This document shows, one piece after another, positions 44,536-55,191 of a stretch of 64,000 nucleotides of DNA. The DNA is taken from assembly GCF_000235485.1 (NCBI RefSeq), contig NZ_JH378888.1, positions 403,616-467,615 of the forward strand. The letters are read 5' to 3'. The position numbers were made by a program, and so were the translations under genes. The notes under the pieces are model-generated. The model had not been told where the DNA came from and made no database searches. It worked only from the letters and a program-made list of their open reading frames with translations. The DNA comes from Streptococcus sp. oral taxon 058 str. F0407. GTDB taxonomy: Bacteria > Bacillota > Bacilli > Lactobacillales > Streptococcaceae. Position 1 is the first letter of the stretch. Each line of letters starts with the position of its first letter.

Positions 44536-45192
44536 TTATTTTTTCACAGTCAAGTTCCAACTTCTTTCGATGAGTTCTAACACTTCTTCGTCTAGTAAAC
44601 TTTCATCAAGTGCTAGACTAAGCCAGTAGCGTTTGTTCATATGAAAAGCTGGATAAATGCCCTTTTGTGAAAGAAAATCAGCTACTTGGTCGTGTTTAAT
44701 ATTGACAGCTTCGACTAGCCCTTCTCTACCCTTTTCCAGCTTATCCCATGGGATTCTCATCAAAACGGCATACCACTTTTTATTGTCCTCATGGCGCAAT
44801 ACAGCTGTATCAGGTGATTTTTCCCACAGATACTCCAACTGATTACCATACTTTTCTTGAACTTGATCCATGATGCGCTTAGTCTGAGGGCAGATAAAAT
44901 CCTGCACGTCAAAACAGGCCTTCCGAATCTGATAGAGAATCTCCAGACAAGCTTGACGGACACTTCCTACAAAAATCCCTCTCATGCTTTCCATATGGAC
45001 TTGAGGATAAAGGTCACCAGTCTCCTGATCAAAAACTTGAAAGCTCACATTATCCGTAGTGATGGATACTTTCATGACAAAGTCTCCATCCAAAATCTGG
45101 AAACTGTAGGTCCAGACTCCCTCATTTTCTATAAAACCGTGGGCACTGGCTTTTTCTTGATTAAACTGATAGGATTTAAAAATTTCAAACAT
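44536..45192 (-). CDS. MmcQ/YjbR-family protein with N-terminal extension
   Basis: A 218-residue protein. The C-terminal half (about 105-216) is an MmcQ/YjbR (DUF419) domain, with DTAVLRHEDNKKWYAVLMRIP and GIYPAFHMNKRYWLSLALD. The first 100 residues (SYQFNQEKASAHGF...) form a separate beta-rich part that is not in the short family members. MmcQ/YjbR proteins have a CyaY-like fold and are loosely called DNA-binding, but their function is unknown. It is monocistronic, between the leu operon and cutC. Confidence 0.8.
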   Translation of the reverse strand: MFEIFKSYQFNQEKASAHGFIENEGVWTYSFQILDGDFVMKVSITTDNVSFQVFDQETGDLYPQVHMESMRGIFVGSVRQACLEILYQIRKACFDVQDFICPQTKRIMDQVQEKYGNQLEYLWEKSPDTAVLRHEDNKKWYAVLMRIPWDKLEKGREGLVEAVNIKHDQVADFLSQKGIYPAFHMNKRYWLSLALDESLLDEEVLELIERSWNLTVKK

Positions 45193-45235
45193 AAGTGAAA
45201 ACTGCTACCCAAAGCTAGCAGTTCCTTTCTATTTT

Positions 45236-45868
45236 TTAAAATACAACCTTAGTACCGTGAAGTTGTGTCACGCCCAGTTGGTCAATAAAGGTTTGACGGT
45301 TGTCAAGGTCAATCCCTCCACCTGGTAAGATTTCAATTTTACCAGCTGCATGTTCCAAAATTCTGTGATAGTGAGCAAAACGTTCTTCTAGCGAGTCACC
45401 AGACACACCAGCACGAGTCAATATACGAGTGACACCAGCTTGGCTGAGCCAGTCAATGGCATCCAACTGGTCTTCATCGCTTAATTCATCAAAGGCCATG
45501 TGAAAGACAATTTCCATTCCTTTAGATGCGGCAATCAGCTTCTCAAGATTAGCCTTATCCAACTTCTTATCAGCAGTTAATGCTCCAAAAACGACTCCTT
45601 GACTTCCAGCCTGAGCAGTCAAACGAATGTCTTCTAGCATGATCGCTATTTCAAGATCAGTATAGACAAAGTCGCCACCACGTGGACGAATCATGGCCAT
45701 AATGGTCGTATCGTAGTTAGCTGCCAGTTCAACCGCTGCCTTGGTCACTCCATAGCTAGGTGTTGTTCCTCCTACTGCTAGATTGTCACAAAGTTCGATT
45801 CGACGAGCTCCAGCCTGCATCGCTTTTTCAAGCAAGGTCACATTTTCAGCACAAAATTCGTAAATCAT
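45236..45868 (-). CDS. cutC: CutC-family protein
   Basis: A 210-residue TIM-barrel protein of the CutC family, named for copper homeostasis in E. coli although copper binding has been shown only for some members. It has the N-terminal ENVTLLEKAMQAGARRIELCDNL signature, MIRPRGGDFVY around residues 59-69, and LPGGGID near the C-terminus. It lies 43 bases after the MmcQ-type gene. No copper-responsive site was seen nearby. Confidence 0.9.
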   Translation of the reverse strand: MIYEFCAENVTLLEKAMQAGARRIELCDNLAVGGTTPSYGVTKAAVELAANYDTTIMAMIRPRGGDFVYTDLEIAIMLEDIRLTAQAGSQGVVFGALTADKKLDKANLEKLIAASKGMEIVFHMAFDELSDEDQLDAIDWLSQAGVTRILTRAGVSGDSLEERFAHYHRILEHAAGKIEILPGGGIDLDNRQTFIDQLGVTQLHGTKVVF

Positions 45869-45961
45869 TTGATTCTCCTTGATGTTTTCTTTAAATTTAT
45901 TATATCATATTGTTTTAAATATCCTTTCATTTTTATCAAGGCAAATAACTACTATTTTTAT

Positions 45962-46321
45962 CTATTCTTTGTCAGGAATGACTTTAAAGAGATAGTAGGT
46001 GATAAAGATGGTTAGGGCTCCCAGACCGATTTTTACAGGTAAAAGAGGGGCAAGATAAATGGAAATTCCCATCAAGATATAGATGGATACGATGATTTTT
46101 TTCTTGCGTTCTCGAGCAATTGACTTAGTTTCCCGAAAATCAGCTACATAGGTCTGATAGAGCTTTGTGTGATAAAGCAAGTCTTCAAAACGCTTAGAAG
46201 ATTTTGAAAAGCAAGCGATTGATAATAAAAGAAAGGGCGTTGTTGGCAAGAGCGGCAGGACAACACCTACAAGAGCTAGAGCCAAAGAAATAAAACCAAT
46301 ACAGAAATAAATAATGCGCAT
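45962..46321 (-). CDS. DUF454 (YbaN-like) inner membrane protein
   Basis: A 119-residue membrane protein. The N-terminal segment has the family motif GVVLPLLPTTPFLLLSIACFSKSS, followed by a cytoplasmic helix with RERKKK and two further hydrophobic segments. YbaN/DUF454 proteins are widespread and of unknown function. It is between cutC and topA; no operon partner is evident. Confidence 0.88.
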   Translation of the reverse strand: MRIIYFCIGFISLALALVGVVLPLLPTTPFLLLSIACFSKSSKRFEDLLYHTKLYQTYVADFRETKSIARERKKKIIVSIYILMGISIYLAPLLPVKIGLGALTIFITYYLFKVIPDKE

Positions 46322-46390
46322 GTCTTCTCCTAATAAAATAATCTTCTACTAGTTTCGCATACAAGGGGGAAATTTGTCAAGCATCAACAA

Positions 46391-46421
46391 AAAAAGAGCC
46401 TGAAATTTATTTTCAGGACTC
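46391..46421 (-). terminator. terminator of topA
   Basis: GAGCCTGAAA / TTTCAGGACTC stem on the minus strand followed by TTTTTTT, immediately after the topA stop. Confidence 0.87.
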
Positions 46422-46427
46422 TTCGTG

Positions 46428-48515
46428 TTATTTAATTTTCTCTTCTTCGTAGTCACCATTACTACATACAACCTGCTTGCCACCACCACGGACTTTTTTC
46501 TCCACAAGGAAGTGTCCGCATTTTGGACAGTCACGGCCAATTGGTTTGTCCCACGAAGTAAATTCACATTCTGGATAGCGATTACAACCATAGAAGATAC
46601 GATTGCGTTTGGTTTTGCGCTCAATGATTTGTCCTTGATGGCAGCTTGGGCACTCAACACCAATCTCCTTAACAATCGCTTGCGTATGACGACAGTCTGG
46701 GAAATTGCTACAAGCATAGAATTTACCAAAACGTCCTAGCTTAATGACCATTGGACTACCACAGACCTCACAGTCAAATCCAGCTGGCTCATCCTTAATC
46801 TGAATTTTTTCCATTTCAGCTTCAGCCTTGGCTACTTCTTTGGAGAATGGTTTATAAAATTCATCAATAACACGTTGCCACTGTTCTTTTCCAACTTCGA
46901 CATCATCCAGTTTTCCTTCCATTTCAGCTGTGAAAGTCACATTGACGATGTCTGGGAAGTATTCAACGATGAGCTTGTTGACAATTTCTCCCAATTCTGT
47001 TGGTTCAAAGCGTTTGGCTGCCAGACGAACGTAGTATCGTTTCTGGATGGTTTCTATAGTCGGTGCGTAAGTTGAGGGACGTCCAACCCCATTTTCTTCC
47101 AAAGTCTTGATAAGCGTCGCTTCTGAATAGCGAGCTGGTGGTTGGGTGAAATGTTGTTCTGGCTTGCTATTGACCTGCTTGACTACATCTCCAACAGCCA
47201 TATCTGGCAACATCTTGTTCTTGTCAGAGTCATTGTAGATAGCAAGATAACCATCAAACTTAACTTGGCTTCCATTTGCTGCAAATTGGACTCCATTTTG
47301 AGAGAGCTTGACAGCCATGGTATCAAAGATAGCTCCCGTCATCTGGCTCGCTACAAAACGGTTCCAGATAAGGGTATAGAGCTTAAGCTGGTCTTTGTCC
47401 AAGTACTTAGCGATGCTTTCTGGTGTATTAAAGACACTAGATGGGCGAATGGCTTCGTGGGCATCTTGAGCACCTGAGGCATTTTTGACCTTGCTACCAT
47501 GCTTGGAATACTTGCTACCAAAACGGTCGTTAATGTAGCTTGCCGCTTCATTTTGAGCCACAGGACTGATACGGGTGGAGTCTGTACGCATATAGGTAAT
47601 CAAACCTTGCACACCTGATCCGATATTAATCCCTTCATAGAGTTGTTGGGCCACCATCATAGTCTTACGAGTACGGAAATTGATTTTGTTAGCAGCATCC
47701 ATTTGCATGGTTGAGGTCGTATAAGGTAGTGGCGCATTGCGTTTGCGCTCCTTCTTATCTACCTGATCCACTGTGAAATCTTTACTCGTTAGATGGGACA
47801 AGACTTCTTTGACCTCTTCATTGGTGGTCAATTTCATCTTTTTGCCATTCATACCATAGAAAGAAGCCTGAAATTGCTTGGTTCCCTTTTTAAAGACACC
47901 ATCAATTGTCCAGTATTCTTCTGGTTGGAAGGCATTGATTTCATTTTCACGGTCAATGATTAGCTTAAGGGCAACAGACTGCACGCGTCCTGCTGATAAG
48001 CCCTTCTTGACCTTTTTCCACAAAATTGGCGAAATCGAATACCCTACCAAGCGGTCTAAGACACGACGAGCTTGTTGGGCGTCGACCAAGTCCATGTCAA
48101 TCTTGCGAGGCTCTTTAAAGGCATTTTTAACCGCATCCTTGGTGATTTCATTAAAGACCACACGGTTGGCATCATTCTCATCCAAGTTAAGAATATGAGC
48201 CAAATGCCAGGAAATCGCTTCTCCCTCACGGTCCGGGTCACTTGCCAGAAAGACTTTATTAGCTTTTTTGGCTTCTTTTTTCAGATCATTGATGAGAGGA
48301 CCTTTGCCTCGGATATTGATATACTGCGGTTCATAGTTGTTTTCAATGTCAACAGACATACTGGATTTTTTCAAATCCCGGATATGCCCGACACTAGCTA
48401 AAACCTTGTAGTTTCTGCCTAGATATTTTTCAATCGTTTTCGCCTTGGCAGGCGACTCCACGATGACTAGATTTTTCTTAACTGTTGATTTTTTCTTCTT
48501 TGTTGCCGTAGCCAC
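46428..48515 (-). CDS. topA: DNA topoisomerase I
   Basis: Relaxes negative supercoils. From the GTG at 48515 it is 695 residues; this start (AAAGGTG upstream) gives the usual streptococcal N-terminus MATATKKKK, and the longer reading from TTG 48533 is unlikely. The Toprim domain is at the N-terminus ([28 protein letters not shown]). The active-site tyrosine is in [11 protein letters not shown] (about residue 305). Three C-terminal four-cysteine zinc motifs begin CEVCGSP, CPSCHQG and CPKCGHF. It lies next to dprA, as in related genomes. Confidence 0.97.
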   Translation of the reverse strand: MATATKKKKSTVKKNLVIVESPAKAKTIEKYLGRNYKVLASVGHIRDLKKSSMSVDIENNYEPQYINIRGKGPLINDLKKEAKKANKVFLASDPDREGEAISWHLAHILNLDENDANRVVFNEITKDAVKNAFKEPRKIDMDLVDAQQARRVLDRLVGYSISPILWKKVKKGLSAGRVQSVALKLIIDRENEINAFQPEEYWTIDGVFKKGTKQFQASFYGMNGKKMKLTTNEEVKEVLSHLTSKDFTVDQVDKKERKRNAPLPYTTSTMQMDAANKINFRTRKTMMVAQQLYEGINIGSGVQGLITYMRTDSTRISPVAQNEAASYINDRFGSKYSKHGSKVKNASGAQDAHEAIRPSSVFNTPESIAKYLDKDQLKLYTLIWNRFVASQMTGAIFDTMAVKLSQNGVQFAANGSQVKFDGYLAIYNDSDKNKMLPDMAVGDVVKQVNSKPEQHFTQPPARYSEATLIKTLEENGVGRPSTYAPTIETIQKRYYVRLAAKRFEPTELGEIVNKLIVEYFPDIVNVTFTAEMEGKLDDVEVGKEQWQRVIDEFYKPFSKEVAKAEAEMEKIQIKDEPAGFDCEVCGSPMVIKLGRFGKFYACSNFPDCRHTQAIVKEIGVECPSCHQGQIIERKTKRNRIFYGCNRYPECEFTSWDKPIGRDCPKCGHFLVEKKVRGGGKQVVCSNGDYEEEKIK

Positions 48516-48632
48516 ACTATCACACCTTTTCAAAGTAATAAACTTTATAAAGTGTAAACCATTTTTCTATAGCTGTCAAGACCTAAGTCCTATATATAGA
48601 AGAAAAGTTTATCTGAGGGAACAAATTTCTCC

Positions 48633-49481
48633 TTAAAATTCAAACTCTGCTAGTACATCTTGCCCACTTGTGACCAGTTTTGCTCCCTCTTGGATCAAGT
48701 GGTGACAGCCATCTGAATGGCCATCAAGAATGTTCCCTGGAATGGCAAAAACATCGCGTCCTTCTTCCATTGCACGCTCACAGGTGATGAGACTGCCCGA
48801 ACGCATCCTTGCCTCTGCTACAATAACCCCACGACAAAGTCCTGCTATGATACGATTTCGAGCTGGAAAATGAAATTTCAGAGGTTGCTCGCCAGGTCCA
48901 TATTCACTGAGAACCAGATGGTCGTTGCCGATATAGTCTTGCAAACGTTTATTGGCTTTAGGATAAAATACATCCAATCCTGTTCCAATCACAGCAATCG
49001 TTTTTCCACCATTTTGGAGTGCAGCCATATGGGCAGCGGTATCAATTCCTTTGGCTAAACCACTGACCACGATTAACTCGTTTTCCAAACCTTGAATAAC
49101 TTTCTGAACCGACTTAGCTCCTTGGCTCGAACAAGAACGACTCCCCACAACAGCAACCTTTGGAAATTTCAATAAGTCTAGATTTCCTTTATAAAACAAA
49201 AGAGCTGGAGGGTCATAAATCTCACTCAAATCCCAAGGATAACAGTCGTCTAAAATGGAGAAAGATGGAAATTTTTGAAACTCCTTCTCCAACTGTGCAT
49301 CATCTATCTGGAAATAGCGTTCCATAAAGACAGCAGGATTGCGGCAACCAGAGATTTCAGCAATATCACCTAGCAAGAGCTCCTGATCTACGGTCTCGTC
49401 ATATTCAAGAACAGTTAAGATCTGTTGATTGGTTAGCCCAGCTTTGCGAAATTTATAGATTTCATAGTTATCAATTTTCAT
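48633..49481 (-). CDS. dprA: DNA processing protein DprA
   Basis: Competence protein that loads RecA on incoming single-stranded DNA and helps shut off competence. The start at ATG 49481 (282 residues, RBS GGAG) matches pneumococcal DprA; the upstream reading to 49562 runs through the promoter and terminator and is an artefact. An N-terminal SAM-like domain is followed by the Rossmann fold with VVGSRSCSSQGAKS, VVSGLAKGIDTAAH and FPARNRIIAGLCRG. A cin-box lies 34 bases upstream, so it is a late competence gene under ComX. Confidence 0.97.
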   Translation of the reverse strand: MKIDNYEIYKFRKAGLTNQQILTVLEYDETVDQELLLGDIAEISGCRNPAVFMERYFQIDDAQLEKEFQKFPSFSILDDCYPWDLSEIYDPPALLFYKGNLDLLKFPKVAVVGSRSCSSQGAKSVQKVIQGLENELIVVSGLAKGIDTAAHMAALQNGGKTIAVIGTGLDVFYPKANKRLQDYIGNDHLVLSEYGPGEQPLKFHFPARNRIIAGLCRGVIVAEARMRSGSLITCERAMEEGRDVFAIPGNILDGHSDGCHHLIQEGAKLVTSGQDVLAEFEF

Positions 49482-49514
49482 AAGAAACTCCATTTCTTTT
49501 ACTACTCTCTTATC

Positions 49515-49522
49515 TATTCGTA
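49515..49522 (-). promoter_or_regulatory. cin-box (ComX promoter) of dprA
   Basis: TACGAATA on the minus strand, preceded by a T-rich tract, the exact streptococcal combox/cin-box recognised by RNA polymerase with the alternative sigma factor ComX. Confidence 0.92.
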
Positions 49523-49530
49523 AAAAAATA

Positions 49531-49556
49531 AAAAGAAGATCAGTTGATCTTCTTTT
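49531..49556. terminator. second terminator between lepA and dprA
   Basis: 12-base perfect palindrome AAAAGAAGATCA-GT-TGATCTTCTTTT with T-tracts on both strands. It lies nine bases upstream of the cin-box and insulates dprA from lepA transcription; with the hairpin at 49607 it forms a double terminator. Confidence 0.82.
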
Positions 49557-49606
49557 TTTCATTTATTCCGCTTTTGTATGTGATAACTTGGTTCATCAAA
49601 AACATA

Positions 49607-49635
49607 AAAACTCTTGAGAAATCTTCAAGAGTTTT
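49607..49635 (-). terminator. terminator of lepA
   Basis: AAAACTCTTGA / TCAAGAGTTTT stem with a short loop, directly after the lepA stop, followed by T on the minus strand. Confidence 0.85.
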
Positions 49636-49646
49636 GTTTTTTATTT

Positions 49647-51470
49647 CTATTCTTCATCCATGCTCAAGACGCTGAGGAAGGCTTCTTGTGGAACTTCCAC
49701 TGATCCGATAGCCTTCATGCGTTTCTTACCAGCTTTTTGTTTTTCAAGGAGTTTGCGTTTACGAGAAACGTCACCACCATAACACTTGGCAAGTACGTTT
49801 TTACGAAGGGCCTTGATATCAGTACGAGCCACAATCTTGTGTCCAATGGCTGCCTGAATTGGCACCTCAAACTGTTGACGAGGGATGATCTTCTTGAGCT
49901 TATCAACGATGAGTTTTCCACGTTCATAGGCAAAGTCCTTGTGAACTATAAAGCTAAGGGCATCAACCTTGTCTCCATTGAGAAGAATGTCCATTTTGAC
50001 CAGCCTAGATGGACGGTACTCTGACAATTCATAGTCAAAACTTGCATAACCACGAGTCGAAGACTTAAGCTTATCAAAGAAGTCAAATACAATTTCAGCA
50101 AGTGGAATTTGATAGATGACATTGACACGATTATCATCAATATAGTCCATGGTTACAAAGTCCCCACGCTTGCGCTGAGCTAGTTCCATCACTGCTCCGA
50201 CAAACTCCTGCGGTACCATGATTTGCGCCTTGACATACGGCTCCTCGATGGTCGCAATCTTAGTTGGGTCTGGGAATTCTGATGGATTTGATACATCCAT
50301 AGATTCACCGTCAGTCTGGTTAACCTTGTAGATAACAGACGGAGCTGTCATGATGAGATCGATGTTAAACTCGCGCTCTAAACGCTCTTGGATAACATCC
50401 ATATGAAGAAGACCGAGGAAACCACAACGGAAACCAAATCCAAGCGCCTGAGATGTTTCTGGTTCAAACTGCAAGCTGGCATCGTTGAGTTGCAATTTTT
50501 CAAGGGCTTCACGAAGGTCATTGTACTTGTTTGATTCGATTGGATAAAGACCCGCAAAGACCATAGGGTTCATTTGCTTGTAGCCATCAAGTGGTTCTGC
50601 TGCAGGATTGCTTGCTAGGGTCACTGTATCTCCGACACGCGTGTCTTGAACCGTCTTGATAGAAGCCGCAATATAACCAACATCACCAGTCGCAAGGAAA
50701 TCACGCCCTACTGCTTTCGGTGTGAAAATTCCGACCTCAGTCACATCAAAGGTCTTGCCATTGCTCATGAGCTGAATCTTATCGCCAGGTTTGACTACCC
50801 CATCCATGACACGAACTTGGAGAATAACCCCACGGTAAGCATCATAGACAGAGTCGAAAATCAAGGCCTTGAGGGGCGCCGTCACATCACCAGTTGGGGC
50901 TGGGACTTTTTCCACGATTTGCTCGAGGATTTCTTCGATACCAATACCAGCCTTGGCAGAAGCCAAAACTGCTTCACTGGCATCCAGTCCAATGACATCC
51001 TCAATCTCCGTACGAACGCGCTCAGGATCGGCTGCTGGTAGGTCAATCTTGTTAATAACTGGAAGGATTTCCAAATCATTGTCCAAGGCAAGATAAACGT
51101 TGGCAAGTGTTTGAGCCTCAATCCCTTGGGCGGCATCGACCACCAAAATCGCCCCTTCACAGGCAGCTAGAGAACGCGACACTTCATAGGTAAAGTCCAC
51201 GTGTCCAGGCGTGTCAATCAAGTGGAAGATATAGGTCTCCCCATCTTTAGCAGTGTAATTGAGCTCGATGGCATTAAGTTTGATGGTAATCCCACGTTCC
51301 CGTTCTAGGTCCATACTATCCAGAAGCTGAGCCTGCATTTCACGACTAGAAACCGTCTCAGTCGCCTCCAAAATGCGGTCCGCCAGCGTTGACTTCCCGT
51401 GGTCAATGTGGGCGATAATAGAGAAGTTGCGGATCTTCTCCTGTCGTTTTTTCAATTCTTCTAAATTCAT
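49647..51470 (-). CDS. lepA: elongation factor 4 (LepA)
   Basis: Ribosome-dependent GTPase that back-translocates or aids assembly and initiation. The 607-residue protein has G1 AHIDHGKST at residues 19-27, G3 DTPGHVDF, G4 NKID, then EF-G-like domains II, III and V and the LepA-specific C-terminal domain ([24 protein letters not shown]). It lacks EF-G domain IV, as expected. It is followed by two terminators, so is separate from dprA. Confidence 0.97.
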   Translation of the reverse strand: MNLEELKKRQEKIRNFSIIAHIDHGKSTLADRILEATETVSSREMQAQLLDSMDLERERGITIKLNAIELNYTAKDGETYIFHLIDTPGHVDFTYEVSRSLAACEGAILVVDAAQGIEAQTLANVYLALDNDLEILPVINKIDLPAADPERVRTEIEDVIGLDASEAVLASAKAGIGIEEILEQIVEKVPAPTGDVTAPLKALIFDSVYDAYRGVILQVRVMDGVVKPGDKIQLMSNGKTFDVTEVGIFTPKAVGRDFLATGDVGYIAASIKTVQDTRVGDTVTLASNPAAEPLDGYKQMNPMVFAGLYPIESNKYNDLREALEKLQLNDASLQFEPETSQALGFGFRCGFLGLLHMDVIQERLEREFNIDLIMTAPSVIYKVNQTDGESMDVSNPSEFPDPTKIATIEEPYVKAQIMVPQEFVGAVMELAQRKRGDFVTMDYIDDNRVNVIYQIPLAEIVFDFFDKLKSSTRGYASFDYELSEYRPSRLVKMDILLNGDKVDALSFIVHKDFAYERGKLIVDKLKKIIPRQQFEVPIQAAIGHKIVARTDIKALRKNVLAKCYGGDVSRKRKLLEKQKAGKKRMKAIGSVEVPQEAFLSVLSMDEE

Positions 51471-51548
51471 GATTCTCTTCCTTTCAGGGTATCTATTTAT
51501 TATAAATTGTTTTTAACATTTTGACAAGACCATACCCTGCTAGGAGTA

Positions 51549-52277
51549 CTAATCTTCGGCAATGAAGCCATCATTTTCGATAAAGTGGTGTTCTGTCATT
51601 CCTTGGTCAGTAAAGACAATCCCATGCAAGACACCACCATAAACAGCTCCTCCATCCATGCCAATCTTGCCATCATCTGTTACCCAAAGCTCAGCAGTAC
51701 CTCGGTCTTGCTTCAGCAAACCATAAACTGGTGTATGCCCAAAGACAATGGTTTTTCCAGTATGATTTTCAGCTTCGTGGAATGGTTTTCTGAGCCAGAC
51801 TTTCTTGTAATCAGTTGTTTCATGCCAATCATCCAAGGTCAAGTCAATACCCGCATGAACAAAGATATACTTGTCTGTCTCTACCACAAATGGCATTTGA
51901 CGAATAAATTCGACCAAGTCTGCCGCTTCTGTCGCAACCCGTTTGGCATCTTCTACGCTATCAACTGGTGCATCCAAGGGACGACCTAAAATAGAGTTAA
52001 TGGTTGTATCTCCACCATTGCGACGATAGTGGTCATAGCTTTCCTCAGGATTTTCCAACCAAGTCAGAAACATGTACTCATGGTTTCCTGATAGACAGAT
52101 AGCTCCATGATTGTCCACCAAGTCCTTGACCATTTCTAGAACATGGCGACTATCTTCACCTCGGTCAATCAAATCCCCTAGAAAAAGCAACTGGGTGTGA
52201 CCATCCCATGTTTTGAGAAGGTCTTCCAGCATACCTGCTTTTCCATGGACATCTCCAATTACATAATAATCTGTCAT
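51549..52277 (-). CDS. PPP-family metallophosphatase
   Basis: A 242-residue calcineurin-like phosphoesterase of the serine/threonine phosphatase (PPP) type. Metal-binding motifs are GDVHG (residues 8-12), GDLIDRG (34-40), GNHE (64-67) and the later histidines in VHAGID and FGHTPVYG. The last also suggests an Ap4A hydrolase or phosphoprotein phosphatase of the bacterial group; the substrate cannot be told. It begins directly after the recN stop, so it is the last gene of the xseA-recN operon. Confidence 0.87.
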   Translation of the reverse strand: MTDYYVIGDVHGKAGMLEDLLKTWDGHTQLLFLGDLIDRGEDSRHVLEMVKDLVDNHGAICLSGNHEYMFLTWLENPEESYDHYRRNGGDTTINSILGRPLDAPVDSVEDAKRVATEAADLVEFIRQMPFVVETDKYIFVHAGIDLTLDDWHETTDYKKVWLRKPFHEAENHTGKTIVFGHTPVYGLLKQDRGTAELWVTDDGKIGMDGGAVYGGVLHGIVFTDQGMTEHHFIENDGFIAED

Positions 52278-53945
52278 TTATTTCTCCTTCTTTTGCAATA
52301 ATTCTCTGGCTTGGGTAAGGGCTGCTTCTATTACATTCTCTCCTGCTAACATCTTAGCAACTTCCTCTACTCGCTCTTCTAAAGTCAAGAGACGAACCGT
52401 CGAAACAGTTGAATGTTCGTCACTAATCTTTTCAATAAAGAACTGGTAGTCTGCAATCGCAATCACTTGTGGTAAGTGAGAAATAGCTAAAACCTGACCA
52501 TGCTGGCCAATCTTATGAATCTTTTGAGCGATGGCTTGGGCAACACGACCTGAGACTCCTGTATCCACCTCATCAAAGACAATACTGGTCTTACATTCCT
52601 TACGAGAAAAAGCAGAACTTATGGCTAGCATGAGACGAGATAATTCCCCACCAGACGCTACCTTGACCAAGGGTTTAAAGTCTTCACCAGGGTTGGTTGA
52701 AATGTAAAACTCGACCATTTCATTTCCTTCACGACTGAATTTGCCCTTACTAAAGCGAACCTGAAACTGTGCCTTTTCCATATATAGGTCTTGCAGTTCT
52801 TGCTTAATCTCTGCTTCGAGCTGCTGGGCCAAGTCATGGCGAGCAGATGCAAGCTGACCTGCCAAGTCGACAAGAGTTACTTCCAATTTCTTAAGTTCTG
52901 CTTCCATGTCTTCGGAAGAAAGGTTATTTCCAGTCAGGAGATTGTACTCATCCGTAATCTTAGCAAAGTAAAGCAAGACCTCATCCACAGTCCCACCATA
53001 CTTACGTGTGATCGTGTTGAGCAAGTCTAAGCGATTTTCAACCTGCATGAGGCGATTGCCATCAAAATCTAAATCTTCAATGATATCTTCCAAACGCTTG
53101 GTAATATCTTCTAAAACATAGTAGGTCTCTGATAGAGAACTTGAAATTTCACGGTATTCAGGGTCGTATTCTTCAACACTTTCCATGTCATTCATGGCGG
53201 AACGGACATTTGCTAGGCTGGAGAATTCCTCATTGTCCAACATAGTGTAGGCATTTGTCAAGGTATCCGCTATATTCTTGTGATTGAGGAGTTTATCTCG
53301 TTCTTGGTTGAGAGTGACATCTTCCCCAGCTTGCAAGTTTACCGCCTCAATCTCTGCCATTTGAAATTCTAACATCTCAATGCGAGACTTGTGTTCTTGC
53401 TGATTTTTCTTGACTTCAAGAACTTGTTTCCGCATTTTGCGGTAGGTGTCAAAGCTTGTCTGATAGGCTTGTTTCAACTCCAAAAATGCTGCATCACCAA
53501 ATTCATCCAACATTTGGATATGAAGTTGTGGACGCATTAACTCTTCTTGGTCATGTTGACCATGAATATCGACAAGATGCTGGCCGATTGCACGCAAGAC
53601 AGAAAGATTGACCATCTGGCCATTTACACGACTGACACTTCGTCCGTTTTGGAGAATTTCTCGGCGGATGATAATCTCATCCCCCAGTTCCAAGCCTTGC
53701 TCCTCAAAGAGTTCTTGGAGAGAACGGCTGTTTTCAACCGAGAAAAGTCCCTCAATCTCAGCCTTGGGAGCACCATGCCGAATGATATCTGTAGTCGCTC
53801 TAGCTCCTAACATCATGTTCATGGCATCGATGATAATTGATTTACCAGCACCTGTTTCTCCAGTTAAGCCTGTCATGCCTTTTTCAAAATTTAGCGAAAT
53901 CGCCTCTATAATGGCAAAGTTTTTTATTGAAATTTCAAGTAACAT
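52278..53945 (-). CDS. recN: DNA repair protein RecN
   Basis: SMC-like ATPase in double-strand break repair. The 555-residue protein has Walker A LTGETGAGKSI (about residues 28-38), a pair of coiled coils in the middle (about 155-380), a signature SGGELSRLML (about 430) and Walker B SIVFDEVDTGVSG. It follows argR by six bases. The cluster argR-recN-ispA-xseAB is conserved across streptococci and other Firmicutes. Confidence 0.96.
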   Translation of the reverse strand: MLLEISIKNFAIIEAISLNFEKGMTGLTGETGAGKSIIIDAMNMMLGARATTDIIRHGAPKAEIEGLFSVENSRSLQELFEEQGLELGDEIIIRREILQNGRSVSRVNGQMVNLSVLRAIGQHLVDIHGQHDQEELMRPQLHIQMLDEFGDAAFLELKQAYQTSFDTYRKMRKQVLEVKKNQQEHKSRIEMLEFQMAEIEAVNLQAGEDVTLNQERDKLLNHKNIADTLTNAYTMLDNEEFSSLANVRSAMNDMESVEEYDPEYREISSSLSETYYVLEDITKRLEDIIEDLDFDGNRLMQVENRLDLLNTITRKYGGTVDEVLLYFAKITDEYNLLTGNNLSSEDMEAELKKLEVTLVDLAGQLASARHDLAQQLEAEIKQELQDLYMEKAQFQVRFSKGKFSREGNEMVEFYISTNPGEDFKPLVKVASGGELSRLMLAISSAFSRKECKTSIVFDEVDTGVSGRVAQAIAQKIHKIGQHGQVLAISHLPQVIAIADYQFFIEKISDEHSTVSTVRLLTLEERVEEVAKMLAGENVIEAALTQARELLQKKEK

Positions 53946-53951
53946 ATAAAC

Positions 53952-54383
53952 CTACCAATTTTTTACTTGTTCAAACATTTCCTTGGCATCTTCTTCATTT
54001 CTCAAGATAATCAAAATTGAGTTGTCGTCTGCCAGACAGTTGAAAATTCTCTCTGAGAAAGTATTCATCAGCTGACTCTTGACAAAGGCAGTATTCCCAG
54101 GAATGACATCCAGATTGATCATATTGCCCATGCGCTCAGAACCTACTATGTTGTTCTCAGCCAACTGCAAACTTCTTACAATTGTTTTTGGCAATTCATA
54201 GATGTATTTATTGTTCTTCAAGGGAATTTTTACGATGCCCAGTTCCTTAATATCTCGTGACACCGTCGCTTGAGTGGCAGAGATACCTGCTTCTTTTAAA
54301 TGCTCAACGATTTCTTCCTGTGTTCCGATTTGGTAATCTGTTACAAATCTTCTAATTTTTTCAAGTCTTTCTTTTTTATTCAT
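53952..54383 (-). CDS. ArgR/AhrC-family transcriptional regulator
   Basis: Arginine-responsive regulator of 143 residues. The N-terminal winged helix is at about 1-65 (TQEEIVEHLKEAGISATQATVSRDIKELGIVKI). The C-terminal hexamerisation and arginine-binding domain has GNTAFVK and LADDNSILIILRNEEDA, though the usual GTIAGDDTI loop is modified to CLADDNSI. Streptococci have several ArgR paralogues; this one, by its place next to recN, is the AhrC-position copy. It overlaps tlyA by eight bases. Confidence 0.9.
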   Translation of the reverse strand: MNKKERLEKIRRFVTDYQIGTQEEIVEHLKEAGISATQATVSRDIKELGIVKIPLKNNKYIYELPKTIVRSLQLAENNIVGSERMGNMINLDVIPGNTAFVKSQLMNTFSERIFNCLADDNSILIILRNEEDAKEMFEQVKNW

Positions 54384-55191
54384 CTTTAAATTCTCTATGT
54401 GCTCTCTCTACAACTTTTTCTATTTCAGGGGCAACTTGGTTACTTGCTCCCTCTTCCTTTTTCAAATATGCCAGAAATTCGATGTTTCCATGCCCTCCTT
54501 GGATTGGTGAATAGTCTAATCCAAGCACTGAAAAACCTTGTTCAACCGCCATAGCAGTGACAGATTCAAGGACAGTTTGATGAACCTTGGCATCGCGAAT
54601 GATTCCATTTTTTCCGATTTGCTCACGGCCTGCCTCAAACTGAGGTTTAACAAGTGCTATCACCTGACCTTGATCAGCTAAGACGCGGTGCAAGGCAGGC
54701 AAAATCAGACTGAGGGAAATGAAACTCACGTCAATACTGGCAAATCTCGGCTCCATTTCGAAATCAGTCTTTTCAGCATAACGAAAATTAAACTGCTCCA
54801 TGCTGACAACCCGTGGGTCTTGGCGTAATTTCCAGGCTAACTGATTGGTGCCAACATCCACTGCATAGACAAGCTCAGCACCATTCTGCAGCATAACATC
54901 GGTAAAGCCACCAGTAGAGGCCCCAATATCAATCGTGGTCGCCCCATCCACTGACAAATCAAAAACCTGCAAGGCCTTTTCCAGTTTCAAACCACCACGG
55001 CTGACATACTTGAGTTTTTCACCTTTGAGTTTTAGCTCAGTGTCATCTGGGATTTTCTCTCCTGGTTTATCAAAACGCTCCCCATTCAGGACTGCTACGA
55101 CTAGGCCTGCCATGACACCGCGCTTGGCCTGTTCTCGCGTTTCAAACAAGCCCTGTTTATAAGCTAGTACATCTACTCTTTCCTTAGCCAT
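54376..55191 (-). CDS. TlyA-family rRNA methyltransferase
   Basis: A 271-residue protein with an N-terminal S4 RNA-binding domain (residues 1-65, RVDVLAYKQGLFETREQAKRGV) and a C-terminal FtsJ-like SAM methyltransferase domain (IDIGASTGGFTDVML at about 83-97, VKPQFEAG later). TlyA enzymes 2'-O-methylate 16S and 23S rRNA; some also act as haemolysins. It overlaps argR and ispA by eight bases each. Confidence 0.92.
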   Translation of the reverse strand: MAKERVDVLAYKQGLFETREQAKRGVMAGLVVAVLNGERFDKPGEKIPDDTELKLKGEKLKYVSRGGLKLEKALQVFDLSVDGATTIDIGASTGGFTDVMLQNGAELVYAVDVGTNQLAWKLRQDPRVVSMEQFNFRYAEKTDFEMEPRFASIDVSFISLSLILPALHRVLADQGQVIALVKPQFEAGREQIGKNGIIRDAKVHQTVLESVTAMAVEQGFSVLGLDYSPIQGGHGNIEFLAYLKKEEGASNQVAPEIEKVVERAHREFKDE

